Program-made: the position numbers and the translations under genes
Assembly (NCBI GenBank): GCA_037074765.1
Contig: JBAMDO010000237.1
Span: 18,211-82,210, forward strand
From: Mansonella perstans
Taxonomy: Eukaryota > Nematoda > Chromadorea > Rhabditida > Onchocercidae
Direction of reading: 5' to 3'
DNA: 64,000 nucleotides
In this document: positions 40,531-54,154 of the stretch, piece after piece
Position numbering within the stretch: the first letter of the stretch is position 1
Layout: each line of letters starts with the position of its first letter
The notes under the pieces: generated by a model
The model's input: the letters and a program-made list of their open reading frames with translations, nothing else
Told to the model about the DNA's origin: nothing
Databases searched by the model: none

Positions 40531-43194
40531 ACAAACACATATCTAGGAAAAATATTAAGGCTTTAGTTATTTGGAGGAAGCAAAAATTGCTGTTCATCAT
40601 TTTCCATAGCTGTGTGTAGCTGGGCGCCGACAAAATGCCCATTTTGGGTAAACCAATTCCATTCCCATTCAACTACAAATATTTTTAGATGTCTCTATTA
40701 CATATTGGCCTAAATTAGTTGAAAACACTATCAGATATAAATGAATGAATGATTTTAGCATTAATAAAACAAGCTAAGACAACTAAAATCAATACATGAT
40801 TAAGAAGAAAGAAAGCTTGCAAATTTTTTTTATAGTTTGCTAGAAATATCTCAGAGAGACTTTTTTCATGACAGAAATTTCAAATTTTTCAACAAATGAT
40901 TTCTCTAAGAGAATGATTTTGTCAATTCAAAATATTCTAAATCAACTCAATTCAGTTCAAAGCATCATATTAGTTTAAATCGGAAAACTTGTTTCAGTTA
41001 ACAAAATGAAACTCGCTTTAAATCTCTAATTTTTAATATCATATCAGTTCAAATTAAAAAAAAAGGAAACGAAATTACTAGAAAAGAAGTTTTTTCTTTC
41101 GAAGACAATTCTTTAATTTTCTAAATTTCACTGACATTTTTACGAAAATTCTTGTCTTAAATATTATTTTCTCTGATAAAAGACAATATTTACATTTTTT
41201 TCATAGTTGCATATCTTTATCACTGAGATTTATAATTCAATTTAAATTAATCCAGTAAAATTTATGAAATTTGCAATTTTTGATTTTTTAAATTTCAAAA
41301 ATTCTAATTATCTCACGAATGTGAATACAAGAATAATTTTTTCTTTTTTTTTTTTGAATCCATTGCATTATTGTTTGTGCTTTTAGAAGAAGTTAGAAAT
41401 AAATGTCTGTTTAAATGGTTCCTTCAGCTCGGAACAGACTTTTGATTTGATCATTAAAAATTTAATTTAATTGAAAGTCAAGATTTTTTTCACATGTCGA
41501 AATGAAAAAATGCTGGACGATGAAATGGTCAGATGGCTGGCGCCAAACTAAGCAAAAAAAAATCAAAAGGAAATGACTAGCTTCAATTTTCAACAATAAA
41601 AAAAACAAATGAAAAGGAAAGAGAAAATGAAAACATCATTCGGATCATACATTTCAAGTCATTCCAATGCACCCTTTCATTTTTTCAGTTTTGTTTCTAA
41701 AGTGCTATTAAATATGCAAAAGCATTTCATACCTTTTAATTTCAATGTATTAGCAAAATCTACGGAATGCAAATTGCTTCAATGATTATTGCCTACCTTA
41801 TTGTCATTTCAAAATTCAATGAAATGATTGTTAGTGAAATGAAATCACATTTTGGAATAATTTTTAAAAAGAAAGATTTGATAAAATGACAACTCCATGA
41901 ATAACTGTGACAAAAACAAAAGATGAATGCAACTTTTTCAATAATTTTTTTTCCATACAAAAATCCAACAACGAAAAAATTAATTTAAAAAATTAGTACG
42001 AAGAAAATTTAGTAAATTCCTTTTTAACTATTGAATTAAAATTTTTGCTTTTTCAACTGAACATAACAACGTCATCAATAACATTTCAGGAAAGTGTTCT
42101 TTCTCTTCTTCTTTGACTTCAAACTTTTCGTTTTTTTTTCCCCGAAATAGTGTGAACATGCAAAGTTCTGTTTATGCAATCTTTAAACATTGAAGAAGGA
42201 ACGGATTTGATCTCATCCAAAATTCTAAACAGAAAATCGCATTTCTTTTCAATCTCCCGGGAATCAATTTGCAAATAAAAATGTGTTTGGTTGTTATATG
42301 AAACGGGATTCCGCCGAGAATTGAGAGGAAAAGAGTGAATTATTAGTCAACTTTATGGCATGTGTTAGATTCAATCCTACCAAACGATGAAGTTGTAAAT
42401 GATCGTCACATAGATGGATAAGATGAAATGTGAGAGGACAAAGACAGACTAGTGTGAAGATTTTTTAAATAAAGTTAAATTTATGTGGAATCATTTGCAT
42501 GCTTTAAAACACCAAATAGGAAAACAAAAAAAAAAAAAAAATTTTTTTCAACTAACTCACATAGCAATAAAGATTTATTTTGTCTAATATTTCTGCGAAA
42601 ATATTGAGAGTTTTTTTATTTTTTGCAAAAATAATATTTTTTGAAATTTTATAAGAATTTATAAAAACAATATTGAATTGTAAAATGTAAAATGAAAGGA
42701 AGTGAGAAATCCAAGAAGTAAGTAAGTTCTTTATGCTATCAGCAGTGTATCGCCTTTGCCAGATATCATAATAATTATGATTGTATTACAATATCTAAGC
42801 CTTAAATGATTATTGATCTTGTTGATAAATGGTCATTATTTGTTTCAGATATTAGCTTGTTGTGTATGCAAGATATCCTTTTGTAGCAATATAATTACTT
42901 TCAATTATTTACTATTGATTGTTGCTTGATTGTGATTATAAAAAGACACGAGAATGAATGATGCAGAAGTTAAGTGTTAAGTAAGCATTACTACTGCAAT
43001 AATATTATCAGTAATTGAAATAATAAATTAATAAAAAATTGCTGGAATGGAATTGTATTAAGAATGAGTAAAGCTGTCCTGTCATTGGAAATGCATTTAT
43101 TACTGAACAAATTAAAAATATGATTACTTCAAGACTAAGCTTTTCCGCTTGTGTATCATCGGTCGGAATAATTCAAATATAACAGATATATTTA

Positions 43195-43241
43195 CACATG
43201 CATACATATACACACGCATACACATGCACATATACACACAT
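43195..43241. repeat. CA-rich simple sequence
   Basis: CACATGCATACATA-type units in intergenic DNA. Confidence 0.7.
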
Positions 43242-46200
43242 CCAAAGATACAATAAAAATTGATCTCATTAGTGAAATGTGACCATGGATCGTTAATTGG
43301 TTACTAAATAGGAAGCACGCTATACACATTTAGTTTTGCTGTCGCACGGAAACAAATGTAACATGCAACGAAATGGAAACAAAATTTTATTTATTCTTTT
43401 CGTCATGCGATCGTTTCGAATTTGGAAATTGATTACTAAGATGGCATTGATAGTTCGATCAATCAATTTGATATAATTTAATAAAATGAGAAGTGTTACC
43501 GTAATAGTATTAATATCGTCGTGGGAGAAATTTCAATATTTCTCTTTTCATTTTTTTCAAAGCATTTTTTCAAATAAAGAAAATGGAAGTATGAGAAAAA
43601 AACTTATTGAAATATTCAGATCTACAAAGAATGCAAAATTCGATCATTTTATTTCTATGCAAATAGATGATATGATAAAGTTATTTACTCCATTTAATTC
43701 CACTAAAATTATAGTATAAAATTTTTTAGTATAGTATAAAATCTTCAAAGTTCGATGACTCTGAAAACAATGAATTCTCAAAGTTTGTTCATTTTTGCAA
43801 AATAAGCAATCAGAAATTAATTAAGCAATTATACTAAAAAAAAAAAGGAAAAAAATTGAAAATGCAAATTGAGCTTTGAAATTTCATTGAATTTCAAATC
43901 TTTAGCTTCAAGTTAAATTTGGGAATGCAAAATTTAATTGTTTTGATTTCTTAAGGAAACAACAAATCCGAAAAATTGTAATTTAAATTACAATTTGCAT
44001 TATTGTCGCATATGTCCTCCTACTTCAATAACTGTAAGTGATGCACAAACAAATCCAATTCATAGAACTGTTTGGCAAAAATATTGCTGAGAAAACTGAG
44101 AAGAATTTAATTATTGGAACATACACAATTTGATGCGCTTTTCATTCATCTTTGGTTATTGACGAAAAAATGTTCATTTCTATCGAAGCATTAAAATTAT
44201 TGCAAATTTTACAGCTTTTATATTAATAATGGAAATTGCTTGATTTGGATTTCACGGTTGAATGCGATTAATATTGCCAATTGTTGAAATTCACTTTTAA
44301 CATATTTTCAGGCATTGAAGCATTGAACTTGATATTGTAAATATTGAAATAACATTAGAAATGAATGATGGAATTAAGCATTGAAATAAATTGAGTGAAA
44401 AGACTGATACAATCAATGATAAGCTGGTCGCAGTTAGCAATTAATTAACACATCCAATAAAACAATTTATAAATTCCATTAAAAGGTACTATTTTATGAC
44501 TTTTAATTAATGAATTAAAAATATTTATTCTTAAAGTCCACTGTAACAGATACTGTAGTAAGACTGACATTCAAATTTGGAATATACGAGCGATAATGAT
44601 GTTAATGTATGTCATGTTTATTTGAATTTAATATTTTTCAAATCAGTTACAATAATTTATTGCTTTAGTTTCAAATTTGAAATTCATGTAGAAGTATTTA
44701 AAACAACAATTTATGTTTATTTTGTCCAAAAAAAAGTTTGATGATTCAGTCTTAAGCAATTTAAATACCGAATCTGTCGCTTCCTAACAAAAAGTTAAAT
44801 GTTTATTAATTTATTCTATTCGCTATTATCATAAATTTTACCGGAATTTGTTTGAATTTTATCTTTCAAAAAAATTACGTAACTTTAAGCTTTGAAAGTT
44901 TTACATGGAGAAGATAAGAAGCCAAAATTTCTCTCTCAAATGAAACTTTTACAGGTGTGGAAGATTGGTGATGGAATGTCTTGAAATGACACCTTAGCAA
45001 GCAGTCTGGAATTTGATCTATTAAATGACTTTTAAATTCTGAGATGCAGGTGGAAAAAAGTAGCAATAGAGGCAAAAGTGTTTGAAATTCTATGGAATTA
45101 AAAAAGTGCTATGGTAATGTGGATGTGTTTTTAAACGAATGATTGAACAGAGAAAGTATGGAAAGTATGATTGATGAATGCCTTGTCAATTAGTTAACTT
45201 TTTTTAATCTCATTTGACTTCAAAGATTATACCGCTGGTATAAAAAAAAAAAGAATGAGACTTATTCGTTTTTCATTTTCTCCTACAAACTTTTTTATTT
45301 TTTGGTCTTCATTGCTAACTTCTCGTTTCATTTCTTCTGCATTCTTTCTTTCGTTTTCGCTTTTTTCACGTTTCATTTTCCCCACCACAGTCATTTCTTA
45401 TCTTCTGAAACTTCATTAATAGGTGATAAGCTGACAGTTAGTTATCATAGCAAATGCAAATGCTATCATACTGAAAATTGGAGTGAAGAAAAATGTATTT
45501 TCAATGAATGAATAAATTAATTATAGGAATGAAATTTGAATTTGTTTTGGAAAAGCCAATATAATTTGTATGAATCACTGGAAAAATTAACATAGTAAAT
45601 AGTATTGCGCTTATTATCTTTGTCGACTAGAGGAATATTTCGGAATGATATTAAAGTGTATTTTTGATAAAACACATAAATTTGAAAGTCAATAAAACTA
45701 AATTTCACATTTTTTAAATACAGATTTTAAATTATTCCATGAAATTTGTAGGCAAGCAATTTTAAAACTGATCGTATGATGCTACAGTATGTTTGGATGA
45801 AACTGTATCCGAAATGATGCAAGTTTCTAATTTAAAATTGAAAACGGCCAATGCTATTTTCATCGTTGGATCAATTATCATTTTATGCTAATAATTCTTT
45901 GGAAATTATCGATTTAAAAGTAAGCATTGCAAATGAAAATGGTCGAATGAATTGCTGATTGGAAAATGAACTTTTAATCTTCTTTTGAATAGTTTAAAAT
46001 TTATGGTGGTCAATAAAATTGAAGAAAATAATGAGAATGTGAAATTTAGATCCATTAAGTTATCAATGCATAAATGGGCACTCTTGCAAATGATCAATTT
46101 AGAAGTAGACATTATCAGGCGTAATCAATACGATAGAATATCTATAATACAATAATAAATATTCATAACATTTTATTAAACTAATTATTGTAAGGTAACG

Positions 46201-47343
46201 ATAAGAAGTTTCAGGGGAAGGTAATGAGAAAAGGTAACAGAAAGAGGTAACAGAAAAATAGCTGGTCAAGCAAGCCTCAATTTTACTAGTGTGGACATTG
46301 AATATTTCTATGAGAATTAGTCTATGAGACTACTGTGATTAGATAGTACTGAATTATGAAGAGATATTGACATTACAATAGGCAGTGTTTAAAATTGCGT
46401 TAGCTAAAGTTTTTGTTGATATTACCAAAGACTTTACGAAAACTTTACACATAAGCGATTTTACTTGCCTCTTTCATAATATAGTAATATTTGGCTTTCT
46501 TTACTTTAGCTATGGTAAGTATTGGGACAATTCTAATAGTGTTAAAATGCAATGATTATTGATAATTTTACAAATAAATTTAGCACTAAAAATGTTACTT
46601 GTAAATTTATTGTAATTAAAATGAATGAGCTCATATCTATGAGACTGATAAGGAAGCTTGCTGTCTGACAACTAATCATTCTGATAACGATCGATTAACG
46701 ATCTAACGGTCGGTTCATTTCAACCATAGTAAACATACAGGCAATATTTGGATATTATCATTTCTGATATTGATATTAAAAATGGTACCAATCGAATTTG
46801 ATCGAAGAAAAAAGAAAAAGAAGAGAGAAAAGAGTGAAAATTGGTCGATTATTTATAAAACTTGATCTGTTCACTGGGGCATATTCTAGTAATGTCATTT
46901 TGAATTTGTCAATGCAAATGAATATTTAAATTTTGTATGAGAAGAAGAAAATGATTGAGGGATGACAAGGAAGGAACAAAACGAAAGAATATTTCAGCTG
47001 ATCTTTAGAGTACCATTAGTAGGCTCTTTTGTGTAAGCTCAATTATGAGAGACTTTTCAGGAAAAACAAAAGAAGAACAATTCTAATCCGAAATTATGGA
47101 GATTTGGAATACAATATCTGATTGTTAACATCATTCTTGTTTGTTTAACTTTTGCATTAGTGCAACAGTTGCTGTTGAACTATGCATACCTGACCTTTGG
47201 ACTATGACCTTTTTGGTTATTGAAGAAAATTGGATAATTGTAAGCTCTTAATTAATGGAACATCGGTCACTCCAAAGACTATAAATCTTACCGCTCAATC
47301 ACATATATACATCATTACCGGTACATTTTAAGAAAATTGTATG

Positions 47344-47388
47344 TTAGGGCACTTGACAATTAAAATAGCCTGCAATCCATCTGGTTCG
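47344..47388 (-). CDS. Possible terminal exon of the CK1-like gene
   Basis: A strong acceptor (TTTGACCTTCAG) is followed by 14 codons and TAA in phase 0, matching the phase at which the repeat exon ends. With only 14 codons there is little to test. About 1 kb of intron would precede it. It is one of several possible 3' ends. Confidence 0.2.
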   Translation of the reverse strand, partial: RTRWIAGYFNCQVP

Positions 47389-48371
47389 CTGAAGGTCAAA
47401 GGCAAAAGCAGAAAATGCAATTATGTTGGAAATTTAGGGTAATTTGAACATTTCAGAGCGCTAGTATCTTACCAACCATTTTAAAGAGCACACTTCAACA
47501 AAACAATCTTTTTTTTTCTAATTTTTATAAATCGAATTGATTGAAAAAAAAATTGTAAATTTGACACCATCAATTAATCAAACATGACAAACATGCAAAT
47601 TTTTTTGGATAAATTGCAAACTTCAAAAAAGGCGCTTAAATATTAAGGCTTAACTTTTTCATTTTTCTTCAAATTTCCTTCACTTTTCATTTTTTCTTCT
47701 GTTCCTGTCAAATTCACTGCTTGTACCATTGCTGTCTGACAATGTCATAGTAGATGGATTGATCGATTATTATTCAATAATACTTTCACTCAAATAATTT
47801 ATATTACAGTAAGCCGATAGATAAAGTTATCCATCAGTGAAACTGTCAGGATTTGTCCGAAAAATCTTAAGGAAATACCCTCAAATGTCAATAAAGAGAG
47901 ATTAGAAATAAATTTGATTCTTTTCAATCATTAGAATAACCCAAACTAATAGTCGTTATTATTGTTAAGTTTCATTTCATCAAATAATTAAATCCAATAG
48001 TGCTTGTAATTAAGAAAGGTAATACTTAGAATTAAAAATTTTAATAGGATCCATTTTAATTAATACTTTTAATTAAAAGTTCGATTGCAGAAAGAAAGCA
48101 GAAACTTTCTAAGCCTACTTCAATCACTAATCAATTTAATAGCTTTGCACATTTCTAATTTAGGTTTAATTTATAATCGATAAAAACGTTGAAAGAATTT
48201 GACAGAAAAATGAAAAAAAAATGTTGGAATTAATAAAGCTTGAAAAAAGTGAGTGAAATTGAAATAGCATGACTGTGAGACAAAAATTGGAACATTTTCG
48301 TTTGAGAAAAAATTTTAAAGAGCAAATATGAGTTTTAATAAATTTTATGAATAAAAAAAAACAGAACTGAC

Positions 48372-48477
48372 CTTTTCGTTGGCAGTATCTGTGCCTTTAT
48401 TTATCGTTTCGTTCGCTGGGCCTTTACTTATCGCTTTATTCGCTAGGCCTTTACTTATCGCATCATTCGCTTTAACT
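48372..48477 (-). CDS. Exon encoding a 9-residue tandem repeat (CK1-like gene tail)
   Basis: Read in the frame continuing from exon 7 (Thr from AC plus A), this exon gives units ANDAISKGL, ANKAISKGP and ANETINKGT, then a partial DTANEK, ending at donor GTCAGT. The 27-bp DNA unit keeps the frame. The acceptor ATCTTTTAG is good. The upstream donor (GTTAAA at 48680) is weak. If it is not used, exon 7 reads through to a stop at 48649-48647 and this exon belongs to a longer isoform or is not expressed. Confidence 0.5.
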
Positions 48478-50991
48478 CTAAAAGATATATTTCGTATGAA
48501 ACCATGAATTTTTTTGAGAACAGAAGCATGGAAAAAATTAAATATTTATTTATATAATTTAGGGCTATATATATATACATATACATAGTATAGGCGGAAA
48601 TAAATTTTTTTTAACTTATATCTTTTCAAGATTACTTCGATTCTCATTAAAGTCCGTAATAAAAATTTCTAATTTTTAACGTATGATTTATAAGGTATAA
48701 AATTAACAATTTAGGTGTTTCCCATTCGAACGGTGAGTCATCTTTAAATTTGACAATTTTGAATATTCCATTCAATTCCTGATAATTCGGCATGGTAGTA
48801 GGATCTAACGACATTACATGCTAAAAATTGATTGGGAAATTGGAACAATTATCATTTCTACCATTTTCAAATCTGACAGAAATAAATTACTTGACGAATA
48901 AATCATTAAGTTCCAACGTCCTCTTAAATTCTCATCAAATTGTTCTTTTCTTTTCCTTTCGATAATTTTGCAAATTTTGGAATATTTTTATTATTTATTT
49001 TCTTTGAGAAGGATCAAATAGCAAAATAGCATGAAAATGTATTTGCACTCTTTTTCCTTTCAAAATTTCTCATTCTAACTTTAGCAAATTTCAACGATAT
49101 CTCTGGCTGATCTTTGCATAAATTTTCTAAACTTTCATTCCTTTTTGATTGCTCGATGTCTTTTGCTGCAGTCAGATTGCCCCATGGCAATTTCCCGTTG
49201 ATTAATTCAACCTGATAATTAAGTGTTCATATAATTTTGCTTTTGAAATCTAAATTACCTGATGAGGCCTATTTAATTTGCAATTATTCAATTAAAATTT
49301 TCTTGTTTTTAAATTAATATTTGTGTAAGTGTAGAAATCAAATAATAGATTACATACGGACTAGAAGGAGAGAAAAAAGACAAAAATGCAAAATTTTAAC
49401 AAATTTAAATTTTAAAATTGACAAATGAAAGACTATGCAAATACCATTGAATAAAACCATGCGATTAGGTCATCACGTGGACCAGTTTCAGCACGTGAAT
49501 GTACTGTCAATGATACGTAACGCGGCGTACCACGGAAACCTGCATAATTACGCGGCTTTCGAAATGTACCATCTATTTCGGTAAACATTCGTGCCATACC
49601 TTTTCTTATTAATATCATTAAACTGTTGAAAAATTATTTTATAAGAAGCTTAAAGAGGGGAAAAATAATATTTGAGTTCCAAAAATTTTTAATGAAATTT
49701 ACCATAATCAAGAAGATAAATTACTCGTCTTTGTGCACCTCTACCAATGCAAACATTTGATGGTTTGATGTTACGATGTAAAAAGCCTGCTGCATGCATG
49801 TCGCATAATGCACTTATAACCTGCAAAACTTTGTTCCATTAAAATATTGTTGAAGTGAAAAAAATTACTGTACTTTATTCTTACTTGTATGGATATTCTA
49901 TAAACGGTTAATGGTTGCAGTCGTTTAGGTGGATATTGTTCACGTATGTCAGTCAAGTTACGGCCAACAAGATCCATAATAAGATATGGCACATTATGAA
50001 TTTGTCCCATACCAATCAATGTTACGAAATGATTCTAAATTAATTTAGTAACATTAATTTCTTTCAAATTCCAATACAATGAATAAGAATATAATAACAG
50101 GACGTATAAGTAATGCAAAAGAGATGAAATTTTTTTTTTAATTTCACAAAACATTATGTTTGAAAATACTATGGTTGTGATATGCAATGCAAAAAATTTT
50201 TGCATCTTTTTTTTCGAGTTTTAAAATATTAATACAATAATTAATAGGAATTTGATAATTGCAAATTTTTCATATTTGATTTTTAAATTTATTGAATGAC
50301 TCGAACAAATGTTTTGCTGATTAAACGGAAATGTTCGAATAAAAATATTTCTTTTACTTAATGACTTAATCTAAATTATCCCATTGCAAATTTTTACCTT
50401 TCCACGTAATAAAGTTAAAACCATTTGTTCAATTTTCATTCGTCTTGGATCTAATTCAGGAGTTGCAATTTTTACTGCCACAGGCCGAGATTTAACCTTA
50501 TCATAGGCACTGGAAAGAATCTAAAGCACAGTACATATATGTTATTCTTATGTGTCACATCACTTCATTGCAACTAATCATTTGACTAATTATTATCTCT
50601 TCTTTTTGTTTGAGATTCATATTTATTTTTGCTTTGATAATAATTTATGCAACAAGCAAAAAAGAGCATAAATTTTAATTCGAAATTAATTTTTTGAAAA
50701 TTTTTTTTTTTTTGTGCTAAAAATTAGTCGTGATAAATCATCCCCCAATTAATAATTCGATGTAAGAGAAGTTCAAAAATCAATTTATTTAAAAGCTTAA
50801 ATCGAATAAGTCATCACAACTGAAATCTAACTGCAGTTCAATTAATTACATGTTTTAGATGATATTTAAATGATCAATTATTTTGAAGCACTTTTTCGAA
50901 ATGTATACCGATAGATTTGGTTATAATTACTGCGGGCCAGTTTTTGTTCAATTGTGTACCTATTGCGAAGTGTTTCACCAATTTTTAACAT
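48372..50991 (-). CDS. CK1/TTBK-like kinase family protein, probable pseudokinase
   Basis: Exons 5' to 3': 50991-50909, 50509-50398, 50034-49885, 49820-49703, 49599-49445, 49211-49080, 48820-48681, 48477-48372, then possibly more. Domain features follow the casein kinase 1 group: an N-terminal IGETLRNRYTIEQKL, VAVKI (Lys41), a helix-C Glu (Glu55), LHRNIKPSN (129-137), LLDYGMAR and GFRGTPRYVSLTVH, the CK1-type replacement of APE. Two defects stand out. The glycine-rich loop is LARSNYNQIY (18-27) with no glycine, and the HRD aspartate is Asn (AAC at 49772-49770). Phosphotransfer is therefore unlikely, although Lys41 and the DYG Asp153 remain. ATG 50991 was chosen because the frame has an in-frame stop upstream. 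Worms carry many TTBK-like genes, often sperm-biased (family knowledge); the role here is unknown. Exon 8 and the 3' end are less certain. Confidence 0.82.
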
Positions 50992-53900
50992 TTCAATAAT
51001 TTTCTTTTTCGTTCCTTTCTGATCATCTGAGTGATAATTAACTACTTTCAGCAGCTATTTGCTTTGCTTGTTCAATTAATGTTCAAATTTAATGCAACAA
51101 AAAATTTTAATTTCAAAGGAAATTTTTTGAATTGATAAGAAAATTTTTAAATTTGAGTGAGAAGGTTTTCCTATAAACTAATAATAACGATAAATCGAGT
51201 AGTTTTCTTTTTCTTCTAGGAAAACTATTCCGAATGTCTACCTTATATAGAACTGTTCGGTTTTTTTTGGCACTGTCAGCAAAAAAAAAACTTTAATAGT
51301 TAATTCGTTGACAGCAAAAAATCTTAAAATATTTCTACTAAAATTATTAGTAAACATTTTTCTTCAATGAAATGATTTTTTTTTTTGGACCATTTACAGA
51401 ATAGTTTTGATTATTATAAAACAAAGTTTCTTTTTTTTTTTATCTTAGCCAATGCAAAATTGTCACCTGGAATTTTTGCCTCACTTTGGCCCGTTGGGGA
51501 AGCTTTTGTTCGGACAGACATTGTTGCCAGAGAAATTAATTTAATTGAAGAAATTGGCGTACAATTTTTTCAAACTTTTAATTGCCATTCAAATCCCTGC
51601 TGAGCATTTAGAAAATTTTAATAAAAACAAAGGATTGAATAAATGGAAAAAATTCCATTTGCTCAGGAAATTTTGTTAAATGCTAGGAAGGAACTTTTGG
51701 ACTTCTTTTTGCTTTCTTGGTTTGGTTAATTTTTAAAGTTCCTGTCAATCTTTAATTACACAACTGATGGAATGGAATTAGGAAGTGAGCAACTAACTGT
51801 TCAATTAGATTACAAATAGTTTAAATGACAGTACCGTTCAAACTAACATAATATTTGAATGCATTTAAAATGCAAATAGTTAAATTCAAAACATTTTTTA
51901 AAAAAACAAATTATTATAGTAATTACCATGTAATAATTACATTTAGTGCACAGTTATATTGAATTTTTTGTAAATTTAACATAATTGTTATCAGTAAGCC
52001 TTTTTTTTTTTAAATTTTAATAGTGGTAAAGTATCTAAAAGACGAATTTTTGCTTAAAGGATAACGAAAACCAGGATTTGCCGTATTACAGATAATCCTG
52101 AGGGTATTCCATAATGACTACCGATAAACTTCTTATATAGAATCCTTTTTCCCTTCTCCTGAACACAGAACACAATCGAATCCATTTCTCTTCTCATCAC
52201 TAACAACTGTTTTTAGATTGCCAAAAATTCCTTCGTTTTTTGAATAATAATTGGTCGATCAGCAGCGCGATCAATTCTCGAAATTCTGAAGTTTATTTTT
52301 CCGAATTCAATTCCGTGAACGGAAAATTTCAATTAATTATAATCTGATAAAACTGTGCAGCTTAAAATGTATCAGTTACACGGCCAAATCTTTGTCTGGA
52401 ATTTGATACGACGTTTTTATATTCGAAATGCTTCTATTTGTTCTGCAACAGACAAATTTCAAATCATCAGGATTTTTTTGTTTTTTTTTTTTTTTTTAAC
52501 ACCACAGTTACTACAATAATAAAAAAAATGTTATGTGTCAACTGTATTTTAAATACATATTTTAAAAAATTCAAAAATATTTTAATACGTTCTTAATTTC
52601 CATCATTTTTTCCTTTTTTGGTTTTATTCATTGTTAATATTTAGTTGTCACAGAGAGCTTTTTTTTCGAATAAATTATTAAAATTTTATTGCATTTTAAA
52701 ATTTTACAATTGCAAAAATAACCATGGTTGAACGATAAATGTTTTTACCACATTTCTACCGCAATTTGCTGATCTTTCTCTTATCAGTTGTATGATAACT
52801 GATCAGTAATTTTGGTTGAAGTATTTAAACAAGCTTTTTCTAATTTTGTCCTGTAAAGTAATAAGCATGTGAATGCAAGCATATGATTTGCAATGATAAG
52901 CTTGATCTTATCTCCTTTTGGTTGTTGGCCATTTTTGTCTAAAATCTAAGCACTTGGATACTCGTTTTATAATCCAAATTCTTGAAACCCATTTCAGCTA
53001 GTAGAAATTATAAATAATTTAAGTTTCACAAGAGACATATAGGAATGAATGAAATAGTACAAGCAGTGTCAGCCCTTTGAATCAATTCTTTAAAAATTTA
53101 AAGTATTTTTTTTTTGAAAATTATTCCAATGTTTGTAAATAGTTCTCTTTGTAAGAATGAATTTGTTTCAATAAAAAACTCCTTCGGCAATTTTTATGAC
53201 TTTTCCGGTTGATCATTCATATTAGTAATAAGCAGTGTCTTCAATCAGATTGTCAATTATTGAATTCCTTCTCATTTCTTCAGGACTTGTTTTTGGTTTT
53301 CAAAATTTTAAAAAATGGGTAAAAACTTATCCTCTTGTGAAATAGCGAACCGCTGGAAATTTCCACAGGGAACGATTTGTTCACGACAATAGTAAGACTG
53401 AGAGATCTTGCTTCCAATTAATCCTTTCAAAGAGACAGAAAGTGATTGATTTCAGTATTATATTTACTTTCTCACCCACTCTTGTAAAATTTTTCAGGAT
53501 AATTGAAGTGAACAGTTGAAACTTTCAAGGTTCAATTATCGTATCTCAAAGCGTATTCGTCCATTAAATATCTATCATACATTAAATGCATACATTATTC
53601 TTACATTTATAGAAACGATCCGTTCATTTCTTTGAATTACATTTTAAAAAAAAAAGAAAAATATTTTTTAAATATGCAAATTTGTTTCGTACTTTTTTAA
53701 AATTTTAACTATAAAAATGAAATTGCCATTTCCTACGCTTATTTTTTGCTATTTCAATCGCTTCCTGTTGACTTTCCACGGTATTTCAATGATCGTTGTT
53801 GTTTCACCAGTAAACTTGGCGTAAAAATCAAAAATAAGAGAATGGATGAAAATTTAAATGAAAACAAAATTTTATAGAATTTATTAGAAAAATTTATTAG

Positions 53901-54129
53901 ATTTATCTCCAAAGAATGTGCTGTCTAAAATTTAATGAATTTTTGAAATTTAATGAGATAAATGAGAAATGTGACAGTAATTTTGCATCTCAAAACAATC
54001 TGTAAAAGAGAGATAAATGTGTAGAATACTGTATTCATAAGTTTGCTATCTATTTGAAGTACAAAACGCTGGAAAGTTCCATTAAATGGGATTGTTTTTC
54101 AAAATAGTCTTTAAATGAAATTTCATTAC
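50992..54129. other. Divergent intergenic region between the CK1-like and TSSK-like genes
   Basis: About 3.1 kb between two head-to-head genes, which may hold both promoters. It is AT-rich with T runs near 51.43, 52.0 and 52.48 kb. Plus-strand frames such as the one near 51.39-51.60 kb are short and match no family I know. No promoter motif can be defended. Confidence 0.5.
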
Positions 54130-54131
54130 AG
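54120..54131 (+). promoter_or_regulatory. Splice acceptor just upstream of the TSSK-like start
   Basis: ATTTCATTACAG ends at 54131, 23 bases before the ATG at 54155. With no coding sequence upstream, this is either a spliced-leader addition site or the end of a 5'UTR intron. The trans-splicing reading is inferred from nematode habits. Confidence 0.45.
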
Positions 54132-54154
54132 GTGATTCCCACTACTTCTGTATA

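Larger units (their letters stand above)
22815..47340. other. Gene-poor intergenic block (about 24.5 kb)
   Basis: No exon with recognisable protein similarity was found on either strand between the Eph start and the CK1-like gene. The block contains simple repeats, a 19-bp tandem array, a foldback element and purine- or pyrimidine-rich tracts, each listed separately. The open frames present are short and mostly Lys-, Phe- or Leu-rich. Small or lineage-specific exons, non-coding RNAs and distant regulatory elements cannot be excluded by eye. Confidence 0.5.

Noticed and set aside
45302..45511. 69-codon plus-strand frame with hydrophobic N-terminus and Cys-containing tail
   Set aside because: It looked like a small secreted protein, but it has a non-ATG start, a Phe-rich low-complexity leader from a T-rich tract, and no supporting context.
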